Notes under the pieces: generated by a model
Seen by the model: the letters and a program-made list of their open reading frames with translations, nothing else
The model's database searches: none
What the model was told of the DNA's origin: nothing
Position numbers and translations under genes: made by a program
Origin: Duganella lactea
GTDB lineage: Bacteria > Pseudomonadota > Gammaproteobacteria > Burkholderiales > Burkholderiaceae_D
DNA length: 64,000 bases
Assembly (NCBI RefSeq): GCF_009857505.1
Contig: NZ_WWCP01000020.1
Coordinates: 30,380-94,379 of the forward strand
Direction of reading: 5' to 3'
Shown here: positions 9,237 to 18,255 of the stretch, one piece after another
Layout: each line of letters starts with the position of its first letter
Numbering within the stretch: the first letter of the stretch is position 1

Positions 9237-10715
9237 ATGCAATACGTGTCTACCCGTGCCGCGTCGTCGGCCGCCGCCTCGTCTTCCCAACAATTTTCTG
9301 ACATTCTGCTGGGCGGCCTCGCCGCCGACGGCGGTCTGTTTCTGCCGACCGCGTATCCACAGGTGACCGGCGCGGAGCTGGACGCATGGCGCCAGCTCTC
9401 CTACGCCGACCTGGCATTTGAGATTCTGAAGAAGTTCGCGACCGATATTCCGGAAGCGGACCTGCGCGCGCTGACCGCCAAGACCTACACCAAGGAAGTG
9501 TATAAAAACGTCCGCCAGGGCGAGAAAGCCAGCCAGATCACGCCGCTGCGCGTGCTGGAAGAGCGTGAAGACGGCTCGAAACTGGTGCTGCAGGCGCTGT
9601 CCAACGGTCCGACGCTGGCCTTCAAGGACATGGCCATGCAACTGCTGGGCAATCTGTTCGAATACGCGCTGGCCAAGCAGGGCGCGGAGCTGAACATTTT
9701 TGGCGCCACCTCCGGTGACACTGGCAGCGCCGCCGAATACGCCATGCGTGGCAAGCGGGGCATCCGCGTCTTCATGCTGTCGCCGCACAAGAAAATGAGC
9801 GCCTTCCAGACCGCGCAGATGTTCAGCCTTCAGGACCCGAACATCTTCAACATCGCCATCGAAGGCGTGTTCGACGACGCCCAGGACATGGTCAAAGCCG
9901 TCTCGAACGACCTGGAATTCAAGGCCCGCCACAAGATCGGCACCGTCAATTCGATCAACTGGGCGCGCGTGGTGGCGCAGGTGGTGTACTACTTCCGCGG
10001 CTACCTGAGCGCGACCACCGCCAACGACCAGAAAGTATCGTTCACCGTCCCTTCGGGTAACTTCGGCAATATCTGCGCCGGCCATATCGCCCGCATGATG
10101 GGCCTGCCGATCGACAAACTGGTGGCCGCCACCAACGAAAACGACGTGCTGGATGAATTCTTCCGCACCGGCGTGTACCGCGTGCGCAAATCGGCCGAGA
10201 CCTATCACACCAGCAGCCCGTCGATGGACATCTCCAAGGCTTCCAACTTCGAGCGCTTCGTCTACGAGCTGGTGGGCCGCGACGGCGACCGCACCCGCGC
10301 GCTGTTCCAGAAAGTCGACACCCACGGCGGCTTCGACCTGTCTGGCAAGCCGGGCAGCGATGGCGACGAGTTCAAGCTGGTGGCGCAATATGGCTTCAAG
10401 TCCGGCAAATCGACCCACGACGACCGCGTCGACACCATCCGCGAGGTGGCCGATGATTACGACATTGTCATCGACACCCATACCGCCGACGGCATCAAGG
10501 TGGCGAAAGAGAATATGGAACCCGGCGTGACGATGATCGTGCTGGAGACCGCGCTGGCGGCCAAATTCAACGAAACCATCCTGGAAGCGCTTGGCATGGA
10601 TGCCGAGCGCCCGGCCGGTTTCGAAAACATCGAAGACCTGCCGCAGAAGTTTGTGGTCATGAAGGCCGATGTCGCCGCCATGAAGGCCTACATTGCCGCC
10701 AACACGGGTCTGTGA
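9237..10715 (+). CDS. thrC: Threonine synthase
   Basis: A 492-residue PLP enzyme converting O-phospho-L-homoserine to L-threonine. The PLP lysine is K130 in TLAFKDMAMQ, and GATSGDTGSAA is the phosphate-binding loop. Length fits the long bacterial/fungal ThrC class. In many betaproteobacteria hom lies just upstream, but here the upstream neighbour is a divergent signalling gene. moeA starts at the thrC stop (TGATG), so molybdenum-cofactor genes are probably co-transcribed and translationally coupled. Confidence 0.96.
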   Translation: MQYVSTRAASSAAASSSQQFSDILLGGLAADGGLFLPTAYPQVTGAELDAWRQLSYADLAFEILKKFATDIPEADLRALTAKTYTKEVYKNVRQGEKASQITPLRVLEEREDGSKLVLQALSNGPTLAFKDMAMQLLGNLFEYALAKQGAELNIFGATSGDTGSAAEYAMRGKRGIRVFMLSPHKKMSAFQTAQMFSLQDPNIFNIAIEGVFDDAQDMVKAVSNDLEFKARHKIGTVNSINWARVVAQVVYYFRGYLSATTANDQKVSFTVPSGNFGNICAGHIARMMGLPIDKLVAATNENDVLDEFFRTGVYRVRKSAETYHTSSPSMDISKASNFERFVYELVGRDGDRTRALFQKVDTHGGFDLSGKPGSDGDEFKLVAQYGFKSGKSTHDDRVDTIREVADDYDIVIDTHTADGIKVAKENMEPGVTMIVLETALAAKFNETILEALGMDAERPAGFENIEDLPQKFVVMKADVAAMKAYIAANTGL

Positions 10716-11932
10716 TGAGCGAGCCGCGCAAGCCGATGCTGTCGGTCAGCGAGGCGCTGGCGCAGATGCTGGGCGCCGCGCGCCCGGTGGCGGACACCGA
10801 GGTGATCGCCACGCTGGCGGCCAATGGCCGCGTGCTGGCGGTGGCGCAGGTGTCGGGCATGAATGTGCCGGGCGCCGACAACACGCAGATGGATGGCTAC
10901 GCGGTGCGCGCCGCCGATTGTGTCAGCGGCGACGCGGCGCTCAAGGTGTCGCAGCGGATTCCTGCCGGCCATGTCGGTCAGCCGTTGCAGCCGGGGACCG
11001 CCGCCCGCATCTTCACCGGTGCGATGATTCCAGACGGCGCGGACGCTGTCGTCATGCAGGAGCAGTGCGAGCTGAATGGCGACGTGCTCACCATCCGGCA
11101 CGCGCCCAAGTCCGGCGAGTGGATCCGCCGCGCCGGCGAGGACATCGCCACCGGCAGCGTGGTGCTGAAGGCCGGGACCCGCCTGCGCAGCCAGGAGCTG
11201 GGTCTGGCCGCCTCCATCGGCCTGGCGGAACTGCCGGTCAAGCGCAAGTTGCGCGTGGCCGTGTTCTTCACCGGCGACGAGCTGACCATGCCGGGCGAGC
11301 CGTTGGCGCCTGGCGCGATCTACAATTCCAACCGCTTCACCTTGCGCGCGCTGCTGGAAAACCTGGGCTGCGAGATCACCGACTTTGGCATCGTGCCGGA
11401 TTCGCTGGAGGCGACGCGCTCGGTGCTGCGCGAGGCGGCGCAGGGCAATGACCTGATTGTCACCTCGGGCGGCGTGTCGGTTGGCGAGGAAGATCACATC
11501 AAGCCGGCGGTGGAAGCCGAGGGCAAATTGAATATGTGGCAGATCGCCGTCAAGCCGGGCAAGCCGCTGGCCTTCGGCGAGGTGCGGCAGGCCTTCTTTA
11601 TCGGCCTGCCGGGTAATCCGGTGTCCAGCTTCATCACCTTCCTGATGTTCGTGCGGCCGTTCCTGCTGCGCTTGCAGGGCGTGGAGGACGCGCTGGCGCC
11701 GCGCGCGTTCCAGATGCGCGCCGATTTCGATTGGCCCAAGGCCGATAAGCGCAACGAGTTCCTGCGCGCGCGCATCAACGAGGCGGGCGGCGTGGAGCTG
11801 TTCCGCAACCAGAGTTCGGGCGTGCTGACGTCGACGGTGTGGGGCGATGGTGTGATCGATAACCCGCCCAACAACCCGATCGCCGCCGGTGACGTGGTTC
11901 GATTTATACCGTTTAATGAGTTATTGTACTGA
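10715..11932 (+). CDS. moeA: Molybdopterin molybdenumtransferase
   Basis: A 405-residue protein that inserts molybdate into adenylylated molybdopterin. SGGVSVGEEDHIKP and GLPGNPVSSFITF are the MoeA/MogA-type substrate-binding motifs, and the N-terminal NTQMDGYAVRA is conserved in MoeA. The ATG at 10715 overlaps the thrC stop; an in-frame GTG at 10712 is less likely. The stop at 11930-11932 overlaps the moaD start. Confidence 0.94.
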   Translation: MSEPRKPMLSVSEALAQMLGAARPVADTEVIATLAANGRVLAVAQVSGMNVPGADNTQMDGYAVRAADCVSGDAALKVSQRIPAGHVGQPLQPGTAARIFTGAMIPDGADAVVMQEQCELNGDVLTIRHAPKSGEWIRRAGEDIATGSVVLKAGTRLRSQELGLAASIGLAELPVKRKLRVAVFFTGDELTMPGEPLAPGAIYNSNRFTLRALLENLGCEITDFGIVPDSLEATRSVLREAAQGNDLIVTSGGVSVGEEDHIKPAVEAEGKLNMWQIAVKPGKPLAFGEVRQAFFIGLPGNPVSSFITFLMFVRPFLLRLQGVEDALAPRAFQMRADFDWPKADKRNEFLRARINEAGGVELFRNQSSGVLTSTVWGDGVIDNPPNNPIAAGDVVRFIPFNELLY

Positions 11933-12186
11933 TGGTTATTACCGTAAAATTTTTTGCCAGCGTGCGTGAAGCCGTTGGCGCTTCTTCGGAGTCGCTGCCC
12001 GTGCCGGAAGGCGTGACCACGGTGGGGGCGCTGCGCGAACATCTGGCCGCGCGCGGCGAACAGTGGCACCAGGCGCTGGGCCATCCGGCGCTGCGCATGG
12101 CGTACAATCAGGTGATGTGCGGCGCTGATACGGCGATTGCCGACGGCGCCGAAGTGGCTTTCTTCCCGCCGGTCACCGGGGGCTGA
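11932..12186 (+). CDS. moaD: Molybdopterin synthase small (sulfur carrier) subunit
   Basis: An 84-residue ubiquitin-fold protein ending in the Gly-Gly tail that is thiocarboxylated to carry sulfur for molybdopterin synthesis. FFPPVTGG is the typical C-terminus. It overlaps the moeA stop by one base. The partner subunit gene moaE, often next in line, is absent: the next gene is on the other strand with one base between them. Confidence 0.93.
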   Translation: MVITVKFFASVREAVGASSESLPVPEGVTTVGALREHLAARGEQWHQALGHPALRMAYNQVMCGADTAIADGAEVAFFPPVTGG

Positions 12187-12187
12187 G

Positions 12188-12433
12188 TTACTTTTTCGCG
12201 TGCTTGTCCTTGTAGCTTGTGGCGACACTCTCGCAGGCGGCGCACGACATTGCGTTGCGGAAGCGGCGCCACGCGGTGTAGGTGAAGATGCCCGCCGCGA
12301 TCAGCGCCCACACGGCGGCGCTGATGTAATCTTCCTTCCTGGTTGAGCCTTTGAACCATTCCACGGCGGCAAGTATCGCAAACAGCGGCACGCCGGCCTG
12401 CAGGAAGCGTTTAATCCAGAATATCGCGCCCAT
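12188..12433 (-). CDS. Small two-helix membrane protein, function unknown
   Basis: 81 residues with two hydrophobic segments (about 11-27 and 38-57) joined by a charged loop, then a basic tail containing SCAAC. AAGGGAGAT just before the ATG on this strand is a strong ribosome binding site, supporting a real gene. No family is recognised. It lies tail to tail with moaD and head to head with the flavoprotein gene, so it appears to be monocistronic. Confidence 0.7.
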   Translation of the reverse strand: MGAIFWIKRFLQAGVPLFAILAAVEWFKGSTRKEDYISAAVWALIAAGIFTYTAWRRFRNAMSCAACESVATSYKDKHAKK

Positions 12434-12471
12434 CGTATCTCCCTTATTGATTTAACTATCGGACCGAATGC

Positions 12472-13740
12472 ATGCAGTCTAGTTTGACACCTTTTCGCGT
12501 CGCCGTCATCGGTGGCGGCCCGGCCGGACTGATGGCCGCGCAAACGCTGGCGCAGGGCGGCGCACGGGTGGATCTCTACGACGCCATGGCCTCGGTCGGC
12601 CGCAAGTTTCTGCTGGCGGGGCGCAGTGGCATGAACATCACGCATGCTGAGCCGTATCCGGATTTTGTGACGCGTTACGGTAATTCAACCGAAGCGCTGC
12701 GGCCGATGCTGGACGCCTTCGGGCCGTCGCATGTGCGCGGCTTCGTCCACGCTCTGGGGCTGGAGACCTTTGTCGGCACGTCGGGACGGGTGTTCCCGAC
12801 CGAGATGAAGGCGGCGCCGTTGCTGCGTGCCTGGGTGCACGCGGTGCGCGAGGCGGGCGTGCAGTTCCACATGCGCCACCGCTGGCTGGGCTGGCGGGAT
12901 GGCGCGCTGCGTTTCTCGGCCCCGGCCGAAGATGGCGCGCCGGCCGCGCGCGAGGTGCTGGCGCGGCCGGACGCGGTTGTTCTGGCGCTTGGCGGAGGCA
13001 GCTGGGCACGCCTCGGCTCGGACGGCAGCTGGATGCCGGTGCTGGCCGAACGGGGCGTGGCATTGTCGCCGCTGGCGCCGTCCAACTGCGGTTTCGATGT
13101 GGCGTGGAGCGAGCATTTCAGCAGCCGTTACGCCGGCCAGCCGCTGATGACGGTGGCCGTCATCGCGCGCGACGCACAGGCACAGGAGATGCGCAAGCAG
13201 GGCCAGTTCGTGGTCACCCAGGGCGGCGTTGAGGGCAGCCTGATTTACGCGCTGTCCGCCCCATTGCGCGACCAGATCGCGGCGCAGGGCGCGACCACCA
13301 TCTGGCTCGACCTGATGCCCGACTGGAGCGCCGAGCGGGTGGCGGACGAATTGTCGCGGCCACGTGGCGCGCGTTCGCTGTCCAGCCATTTGCAGAGCCG
13401 GTTGGGTATCAAGGGCGTCAAGGCGGGGCTGTTGCGCGAGTGCCTGAGCAAGGAGCAGTTTGGCGACGCGGCGCAACTGGCGCGCGCGATCAAGCGCTTG
13501 CCGCTGCGGCTGGAGCGCCCGCGTCCCATCGATGAAGTGATCAGCACCGCCGGCGGCGTGCGCTGGGATGCCTTGCAGGGCACCATGCTGAAGGCCGCGC
13601 CGGGCGTGTTCGTCGCCGGCGAGATGATCGACTGGGAGGCGCCGACCGGCGGCTACCTGCTCACCGCCTGCTTTGCCAGCGGCATTGCCGCCGCGCGCGA
13701 TGCGCTGGCCTGGCGCCAGCACACGCTCACTCCCAGCTGA
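12472..13740 (+). CDS. NAD(P)/FAD-dependent oxidoreductase, HI0933/YhiN-like (TIGR03862 type)
   Basis: A 422-residue flavoprotein. The N-terminal dinucleotide-binding motif is VIGGGPAGLMAAQ at about residues 11-23, followed by the family motif GRKFLLAGRSGMNITH. The C-terminal motif FVAGEMIDWEAPTGGY closes the FAD site. Members are widespread but their substrate is not established, so no reaction is assigned. Its last 14 bases overlap the convergent DUF2807 gene. Confidence 0.85.
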   Translation: MQSSLTPFRVAVIGGGPAGLMAAQTLAQGGARVDLYDAMASVGRKFLLAGRSGMNITHAEPYPDFVTRYGNSTEALRPMLDAFGPSHVRGFVHALGLETFVGTSGRVFPTEMKAAPLLRAWVHAVREAGVQFHMRHRWLGWRDGALRFSAPAEDGAPAAREVLARPDAVVLALGGGSWARLGSDGSWMPVLAERGVALSPLAPSNCGFDVAWSEHFSSRYAGQPLMTVAVIARDAQAQEMRKQGQFVVTQGGVEGSLIYALSAPLRDQIAAQGATTIWLDLMPDWSAERVADELSRPRGARSLSSHLQSRLGIKGVKAGLLRECLSKEQFGDAAQLARAIKRLPLRLERPRPIDEVISTAGGVRWDALQGTMLKAAPGVFVAGEMIDWEAPTGGYLLTACFASGIAAARDALAWRQHTLTPS

Positions 13741-14533
13741 CTTCGCCGGAGCCGGTGCGGTCGACGTTGCGCCGGTTCGGGTTGCCGAGCACGCGGATGT
13801 CGCCGCTGCCGCGCAGCGTCAGTTCCGCCGACTGCTTGGCGAAGACATGGCTGGTGCCGGAGCCGCGCAGGTTCACGGTCACTGAATCCGCCGCCAGGTG
13901 GCGCGCGTTCAGGTCGCCGGAGCCGGTCAGTTCCGCCTCCAGCGCCTTGCAGCTGCCCGACGCCGTGATCTGGCCCGAACCCACCATCGCCAGTTCCACC
14001 CGCTCGGTGCTGCCGGCGTTCAGATTCAGGTTGCCGCTGCCGTGGGCGCTGGCGCTCATGTCCCGATAGCGCCCGCTGAAGTTCACATTGCCCGAGCCAC
14101 GCAGTTGCAATTCCAGATGCTCGCCGTTGAAGCCGGACACCTTGGTGTCGCCGCTGCCGGTGACGATCAGCTCTTCCAGCGACGGCAGCACCAGTTCCAC
14201 CTGCAGCCGATGGCGCGGATTGAGCAGCATGCCCTTGGTGCCGATGTGCAGATCACGGCCATCCTGTATCGTCTCCACATTGCCCAGCGAACGCTGCTCG
14301 CCGCGCACCTTCAGCGACGCCGTTTGGCCCTGGGTCAGGATCAGGTCGATCGGGCCGTTCAGCTCCACCGAGGTCGCCATGGCGTCGATCTTGCGCGTAT
14401 CGCTGCTGAGCGTGCGGCCGGCGGTGCTGGTCGGGCTGCTGCTGCCGTAAGCCTTCAGCATGCTGTAGGTGACGCCGATCAGCGCGAACGCCAACAGCAG
14501 CAGGCCGGCGCCGATTTTCATTAATGCTCGCAT
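13727..14533 (-). CDS. Head GIN domain (DUF2807) protein with regular Gly-Ser-Gly repeats
   Basis: 268 residues with an N-terminal signal anchor (about 6-26) and a putative adhesin-like GIN/DUF2807 domain. From about residue 120 onward a GSG motif recurs eight times at roughly 17-22-residue intervals (TGSGDTKV, RGSGNVNF, HGSGNLNL, VGSGQITA, TGSGDLNA, RGSGTSHV, RGSGDIRV, TGSGEVSW), the signature of a right-handed beta-helix. It probably acts outside the cytoplasmic membrane. The gene follows the DUF1700 membrane protein by 10 bp in the same direction, so the two form an operon. Function in the family is unclear. Confidence 0.85.
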   Translation of the reverse strand: MRALMKIGAGLLLLAFALIGVTYSMLKAYGSSSPTSTAGRTLSSDTRKIDAMATSVELNGPIDLILTQGQTASLKVRGEQRSLGNVETIQDGRDLHIGTKGMLLNPRHRLQVELVLPSLEELIVTGSGDTKVSGFNGEHLELQLRGSGNVNFSGRYRDMSASAHGSGNLNLNAGSTERVELAMVGSGQITASGSCKALEAELTGSGDLNARHLAADSVTVNLRGSGTSHVFAKQSAELTLRGSGDIRVLGNPNRRNVDRTGSGEVSWE

Positions 14534-14543
14534 AGTCGCCTCC

Positions 14544-15338
14544 TCACCGTCCGCGCAGCAGCGATATATTCATCGCCGCGTAGCGCCGCAGGCCGATCAC
14601 CGTGTAGCGGGTCAGCACAATGCTGAGCAGACACAGGCCGATGCCGCCGAAAATCAGTCCGAAGCCGATCAGCGATTGCATGGTGCGGGCGCCGCTATCG
14701 AAGTCGGTGGTGATGAAGACGTCGCCGGCGGCCACCGCCTCGGCGCGGCTCAGCAGGCGTCCGCTGCGGCTCTGGCTGTCGTCGGCGGCCGGCGCATTGT
14801 CCGGCTCGTCCTTGTGGACTTGCACGCCCATGCTGTCGATCGATACGCGCCAGCCCTGGGCTTGTTCTTCCTCGGCCTGGGTGTCGAAGTGGGTATTGGT
14901 GAATTCCATGACGTGGCGCAGCGGGCCTTCCAGCGCCAGTTCGTTCTGGCCCGACAGGCCGCTGGCGGTCAGCGCCACGCCGCCGATATAAAACCCAAAG
15001 GCCGAAAGGTAGACCGCCATCAGCAGGCAGGCATAGACCATGGCCGGAATCACCATGAACAGGTTGAACACCGCCAGGCCGATCAGCGACACGCCGGCGC
15101 GCACCAGGTTGACCGGGGTTTTCTTTTGCTCGAAAGCATGCAGGTGGACGTTGGCACGCAAGGTCATGGCGATCTTGCGCGGCTCGTCCAGTGCCTGGTA
15201 GACCTCGGCCTCGCTCCGCCCGGCCGCCATGCCGTCGATGAAGCGCTGCTCGTAATAGGCCAGGGTCTTGGCCACCGTTTCCGGCGGCAAGCCCTGCATG
15301 GCCTGCTTGAGCGCGTCGAGATATTGCTGTTTAGTCAT
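14544..15338 (-). CDS. DUF1700 (HAAS domain) membrane protein
   Basis: 264 residues. The N-terminal HAAS helical domain (MTKQQYLDALKQAMQGLP, then YYEQRFIDGMAAGRSEAEVY) is followed by a membrane region at about 80-140, a soluble loop rich in polar residues, and a last helix near 215-245. The ATG at 15338 was chosen because the conserved HAAS domain begins there; the frame is open a further 21 codons upstream without family similarity. DUF1700 genes are usually paired with a PadR-type regulator, which is not present here; the downstream partner is the DUF2807 gene. Confidence 0.85.
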   Translation of the reverse strand: MTKQQYLDALKQAMQGLPPETVAKTLAYYEQRFIDGMAAGRSEAEVYQALDEPRKIAMTLRANVHLHAFEQKKTPVNLVRAGVSLIGLAVFNLFMVIPAMVYACLLMAVYLSAFGFYIGGVALTASGLSGQNELALEGPLRHVMEFTNTHFDTQAEEEQAQGWRVSIDSMGVQVHKDEPDNAPAADDSQSRSGRLLSRAEAVAAGDVFITTDFDSGARTMQSLIGFGLIFGGIGLCLLSIVLTRYTVIGLRRYAAMNISLLRGR

Positions 15339-15460
15339 GATAGTGGATCCACAATATTGCTTGCCTTTTTGCCGATGATGCCACTGTACGCATCCGGACA
15401 CCCGGACGCCACCGACGTGTGACAGGCTGCATAAAGGGCGGAACAGGCGACCAAAACGGG

Positions 15461-16897
15461 CTACTGGGCGGCGCCGCGCTGTAGCAGGGCGGCGGCGGCC
15501 ACGCCGCTGCGCACCGCCGCCTCCAGCGTGGCGGGGTAGTCGCCGGCGGTGTAGTCGCCGGCCAGCATCAGGCCGGGCAGGCCGGTGGCGTTGCCTGGGC
15601 GTACCAAGCCGGGCGAGCAGGCATAGGTGGCGCGCTTTTCGGTGATGACCTTGAACCAGGCCGGCCGGCCCAATTCCGGTCGCAGGAAATCGGCCGCCAA
15701 CTGCACCGCCACCGCCTCGGCCAGCAATTCCTGCGGCTGGGCGGCCACCGTGCCGGCGGCGCTGATGACCACCGCCAGCAGGCCGGCCTGCGCCGCGTCC
15801 AACTGGCCGCGGTCGAACACGAACTGGCCGTAGTGGTGATTGAACGGATCGTCGCGCAACGCGTAAAACGGCAGGTCCAGCCGGACCGAGGCGTCATATT
15901 GCAGGTAGATGGTGGTGATGGCTTCCGGCTCGAAGGCGGTCAGTTGGCTGCATACGTGGCTGGTGTCGTGGCCCGGCAGCTCGTGCAGCAAGGCGGCCGC
16001 CTGGGCGGCGCCGGTGGCGATCACCACGCCGCTAAAGTAGGTGCTCCAGGTACCGCCGACGGCCGCGCCACTGATGTCCAGCTGCCACAGCCGGCCCTCG
16101 ATGGAGCGGATGCCTTGCACCTTGGCGCCGCTGCGCACCGCGCCGCCGCGCGCTTCGACGTAGGCGGCGGCGGCCTCGGGGAGCAGCCGGCTCAGGTCGG
16201 CGCGCGGCAGCAGCATGTCGGAGGCGCGCCGGCGCCTGGCGCCCAGGCTGTCGCGCAGCACGTTGAGGAAGATCTGCGCCGAGGCGCGTTCCGGCGGCGT
16301 GTTCAGCGCGGCCAGGCACAACGGGCGCCACATCAGGCGGATCAGGCGCTCGGTCTGGTCGAAGCGCTGCAGCAGTTCGCTGACGCTGCAATCGGCGTGC
16401 AGTGTCCAGCCCATCCAGCGGGCGGCGGTGGCGAAACGGGCCAGGCTGAGCTTGTCTTCGCGCAGCAAGCCCTTGGCCTTGATCAGCGCCGCCAGCAGGT
16501 GCAGCGGCGCCGGCAGCGGCAGCGACGGCGCGACAAAGTCCATGCCGTTGGTGTTGGCCGGGTAGCGCATCTGTAGTGGCAGCGTCAGCAGTGCTTGTTC
16601 GCGGTCGACACTGGTGAGTTGCATCAGTCGCAGCGATTCGCTGTAGGCGCCCAGCAGGATGTGCTGGCCGTTGTCCAGCCGGGCACGGTCGGTTTCCACG
16701 CGGCGCGCGCGGCCGCCCAGCGTGCGCGCGGCTTCCAGCAGCGTGACCTTGTGGCCGGCACGCGCCAGTTCGACCGCCGCGGCACAGCCGGCCCAGCCGG
16801 CGCCGATGACGGCGATGGCGCGTGCGTTCGCGCCGGTGCCCGTGTCGGCGTGGCCGCGCTTGTCAGCCGGCGTGCCGGCGATGGTGCTGTCAGCCAC
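15461..16897 (-). CDS. hpnE: Hydroxysqualene dehydroxylase
   Basis: A 478-residue FAD amine-oxidase-type enzyme that reduces hydroxysqualene to squalene. The FAD motif GAGWAG is at residues 32-37, followed by GGRARR and DNGQHILLGAY, which are typical of squalene-associated desaturases. The start is a GTG that overlaps the end of hpnD by 8 bp, so translation is probably coupled. The first ~25 residues are low-complexity and the true start could be slightly inside. With HpnC and HpnD it makes squalene for hopanoids; the cyclase gene is not in this window. Confidence 0.92.
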   Translation of the reverse strand: MADSTIAGTPADKRGHADTGTGANARAIAVIGAGWAGCAAAVELARAGHKVTLLEAARTLGGRARRVETDRARLDNGQHILLGAYSESLRLMQLTSVDREQALLTLPLQMRYPANTNGMDFVAPSLPLPAPLHLLAALIKAKGLLREDKLSLARFATAARWMGWTLHADCSVSELLQRFDQTERLIRLMWRPLCLAALNTPPERASAQIFLNVLRDSLGARRRRASDMLLPRADLSRLLPEAAAAYVEARGGAVRSGAKVQGIRSIEGRLWQLDISGAAVGGTWSTYFSGVVIATGAAQAAALLHELPGHDTSHVCSQLTAFEPEAITTIYLQYDASVRLDLPFYALRDDPFNHHYGQFVFDRGQLDAAQAGLLAVVISAAGTVAAQPQELLAEAVAVQLAADFLRPELGRPAWFKVITEKRATYACSPGLVRPGNATGLPGLMLAGDYTAGDYPATLEAAVRSGVAAAALLQRGAAQ

Positions 16898-17723
16898 GGA
16901 TATAGGTCTTCCATGCCAGCCACAGTTTGCGGATCGGCGTCAGCGAAATGCGCTGTTGCAGCACATGGTAGCCGTCGGCCTCGACTTCGGTCAGCAGCGT
17001 GCGGTAGATGGCGGCCATCATCAGGCCTGGGCGCTGGGCGCGACGATCTTCCTTCGGCAACAGCGCGAAGGCGTCGTCGTAGGCTTGTTGGGCGCGCGCG
17101 ATCTGGAACGCCATCAGCTTTTCGAACTTGTCGGTATGCTTGGCGTTGAGGATGTCGGCGGCGGTCACGTTGAATTGCTGCAGCTCGTTGATCGGCAGGT
17201 AAATGCGGCCTTTGCGGGCGTCTTCGCCGACATCGCGGATAATGTTGGTCAGCTGGAAAGCCAGGCCCAGCTTCTCCGCGAACTGCAAGGTTTGCGGATT
17301 GCTCACGCCAAAGATGCTGGCCGACAGGATGCCGACCACGCTGGCCACATGCCAGCAGTATTTGTTGAGCGCGGCGTAATCGAGGTAGCGGGTCTGGTTC
17401 AAGTCCATTTCCATGCCGTCGATGATGGCCTGCAGATGTTCTTCCTTCAGATTGTAGGGCTGGATGTGCGGCTGCAGCGCCAGCGTGACCGGGTGGGTCT
17501 GGGCGCCGGCATACATGTTGTTGATTTCCTTGCGCCACCAGGCCAGCTTGATGCGGGCGACCGACTCGTCGGTGCAGTCATCGACGGTGTCGTCGACTTC
17601 GCGGCAAAAGGCATACAGGGCGGTGATGGCACGGCGACGCTCCGGCGGCAGGAATAGAAAGCTGTAGTAAAAACTGGAGCCGCTTTGCGCGGTCTTTTGC
17701 TGGCAGTAGTCGTCGGGAGACAT
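16890..17723 (-). CDS. hpnD: Presqualene diphosphate synthase
   Basis: A 277-residue all-helical prenyl synthase condensing two farnesyl diphosphates into presqualene diphosphate. The two Asp-rich metal sites are D44-D48 (DDTVD) and RDVGED in NIIRDVGEDARKGRIYLP. It lies directly upstream of hpnE with an 8-bp overlap. hpnC, normally adjacent, is separated by two small unrelated ORFs. Confidence 0.94.
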   Translation of the reverse strand: MSPDDYCQQKTAQSGSSFYYSFLFLPPERRRAITALYAFCREVDDTVDDCTDESVARIKLAWWRKEINNMYAGAQTHPVTLALQPHIQPYNLKEEHLQAIIDGMEMDLNQTRYLDYAALNKYCWHVASVVGILSASIFGVSNPQTLQFAEKLGLAFQLTNIIRDVGEDARKGRIYLPINELQQFNVTAADILNAKHTDKFEKLMAFQIARAQQAYDDAFALLPKEDRRAQRPGLMMAAIYRTLLTEVEADGYHVLQQRISLTPIRKLWLAWKTYIRG

Positions 17724-17841
17724 GTATAAATAGCAATGAGCTGTTCGAAGCCGCTATTCTATAGGAAGGGGCACGGATGTGGTCTGCAAACTGTATCGAT
17801 TGCGGATACAATATGTTACCTTCGACCGGAATCGTGCACAT

Positions 17842-18255
17842 ATGAATGTTCAGATTGTTACCGCCATGATTTTCCTGCCAGTGCTTGCCGGGTGTGAAGG
17901 CTCGTCTGCGGATGACACGGCGCCGATGAAGACGGTCACGTATTACACGCAGCATCTGGACGAGGCCAAGGCGGTCGCCAGCCGGTGCAAGCTGATGGTG
18001 GATCAGAAGCTGCGCACGCTGGACACGGGGGATTTCCAGGAATGGCAGATTTCCAACGAGGGCGTGAATTGCCAGACGGCGCGCTCGGTGACGGAGGCGG
18101 CGCTGGTGCGTGAGCTGGTGCTGAAACAGTCCAGACCGGTGGTGCCGGTATCGACGCCCAAGACCTCGCCGCCGCCATCCTCGGCCGCGCCCGCCATGCG
18201 CTACCGCAGCGACAACCACAAGCTCAACGTTGGTGAGACACTCGCCCCTGTGTGA
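17842..18255 (+). CDS. EexN-like lipoprotein
   Basis: About 137 residues from the ATG at 17842, chosen because it puts a lipobox (LAGC) 18 residues in; the frame is open upstream to a GTG at 17779. After the lipid-modified Cys comes TVTYYTQHLDEAKAVASRC and later NCQTARSV, a pattern seen in EexN-family lipoproteins, which act in entry exclusion on conjugative plasmids but also occur on chromosomes. The signal segment lacks a positive N-region, which is odd. The C-terminus is Pro/Ser-rich. It sits between hpnC and hpnD on the opposite strand and overlaps the next small ORF by 32 bp. Function here is unknown. Confidence 0.6.
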   Translation: MNVQIVTAMIFLPVLAGCEGSSADDTAPMKTVTYYTQHLDEAKAVASRCKLMVDQKLRTLDTGDFQEWQISNEGVNCQTARSVTEAALVRELVLKQSRPVVPVSTPKTSPPPSSAAPAMRYRSDNHKLNVGETLAPV

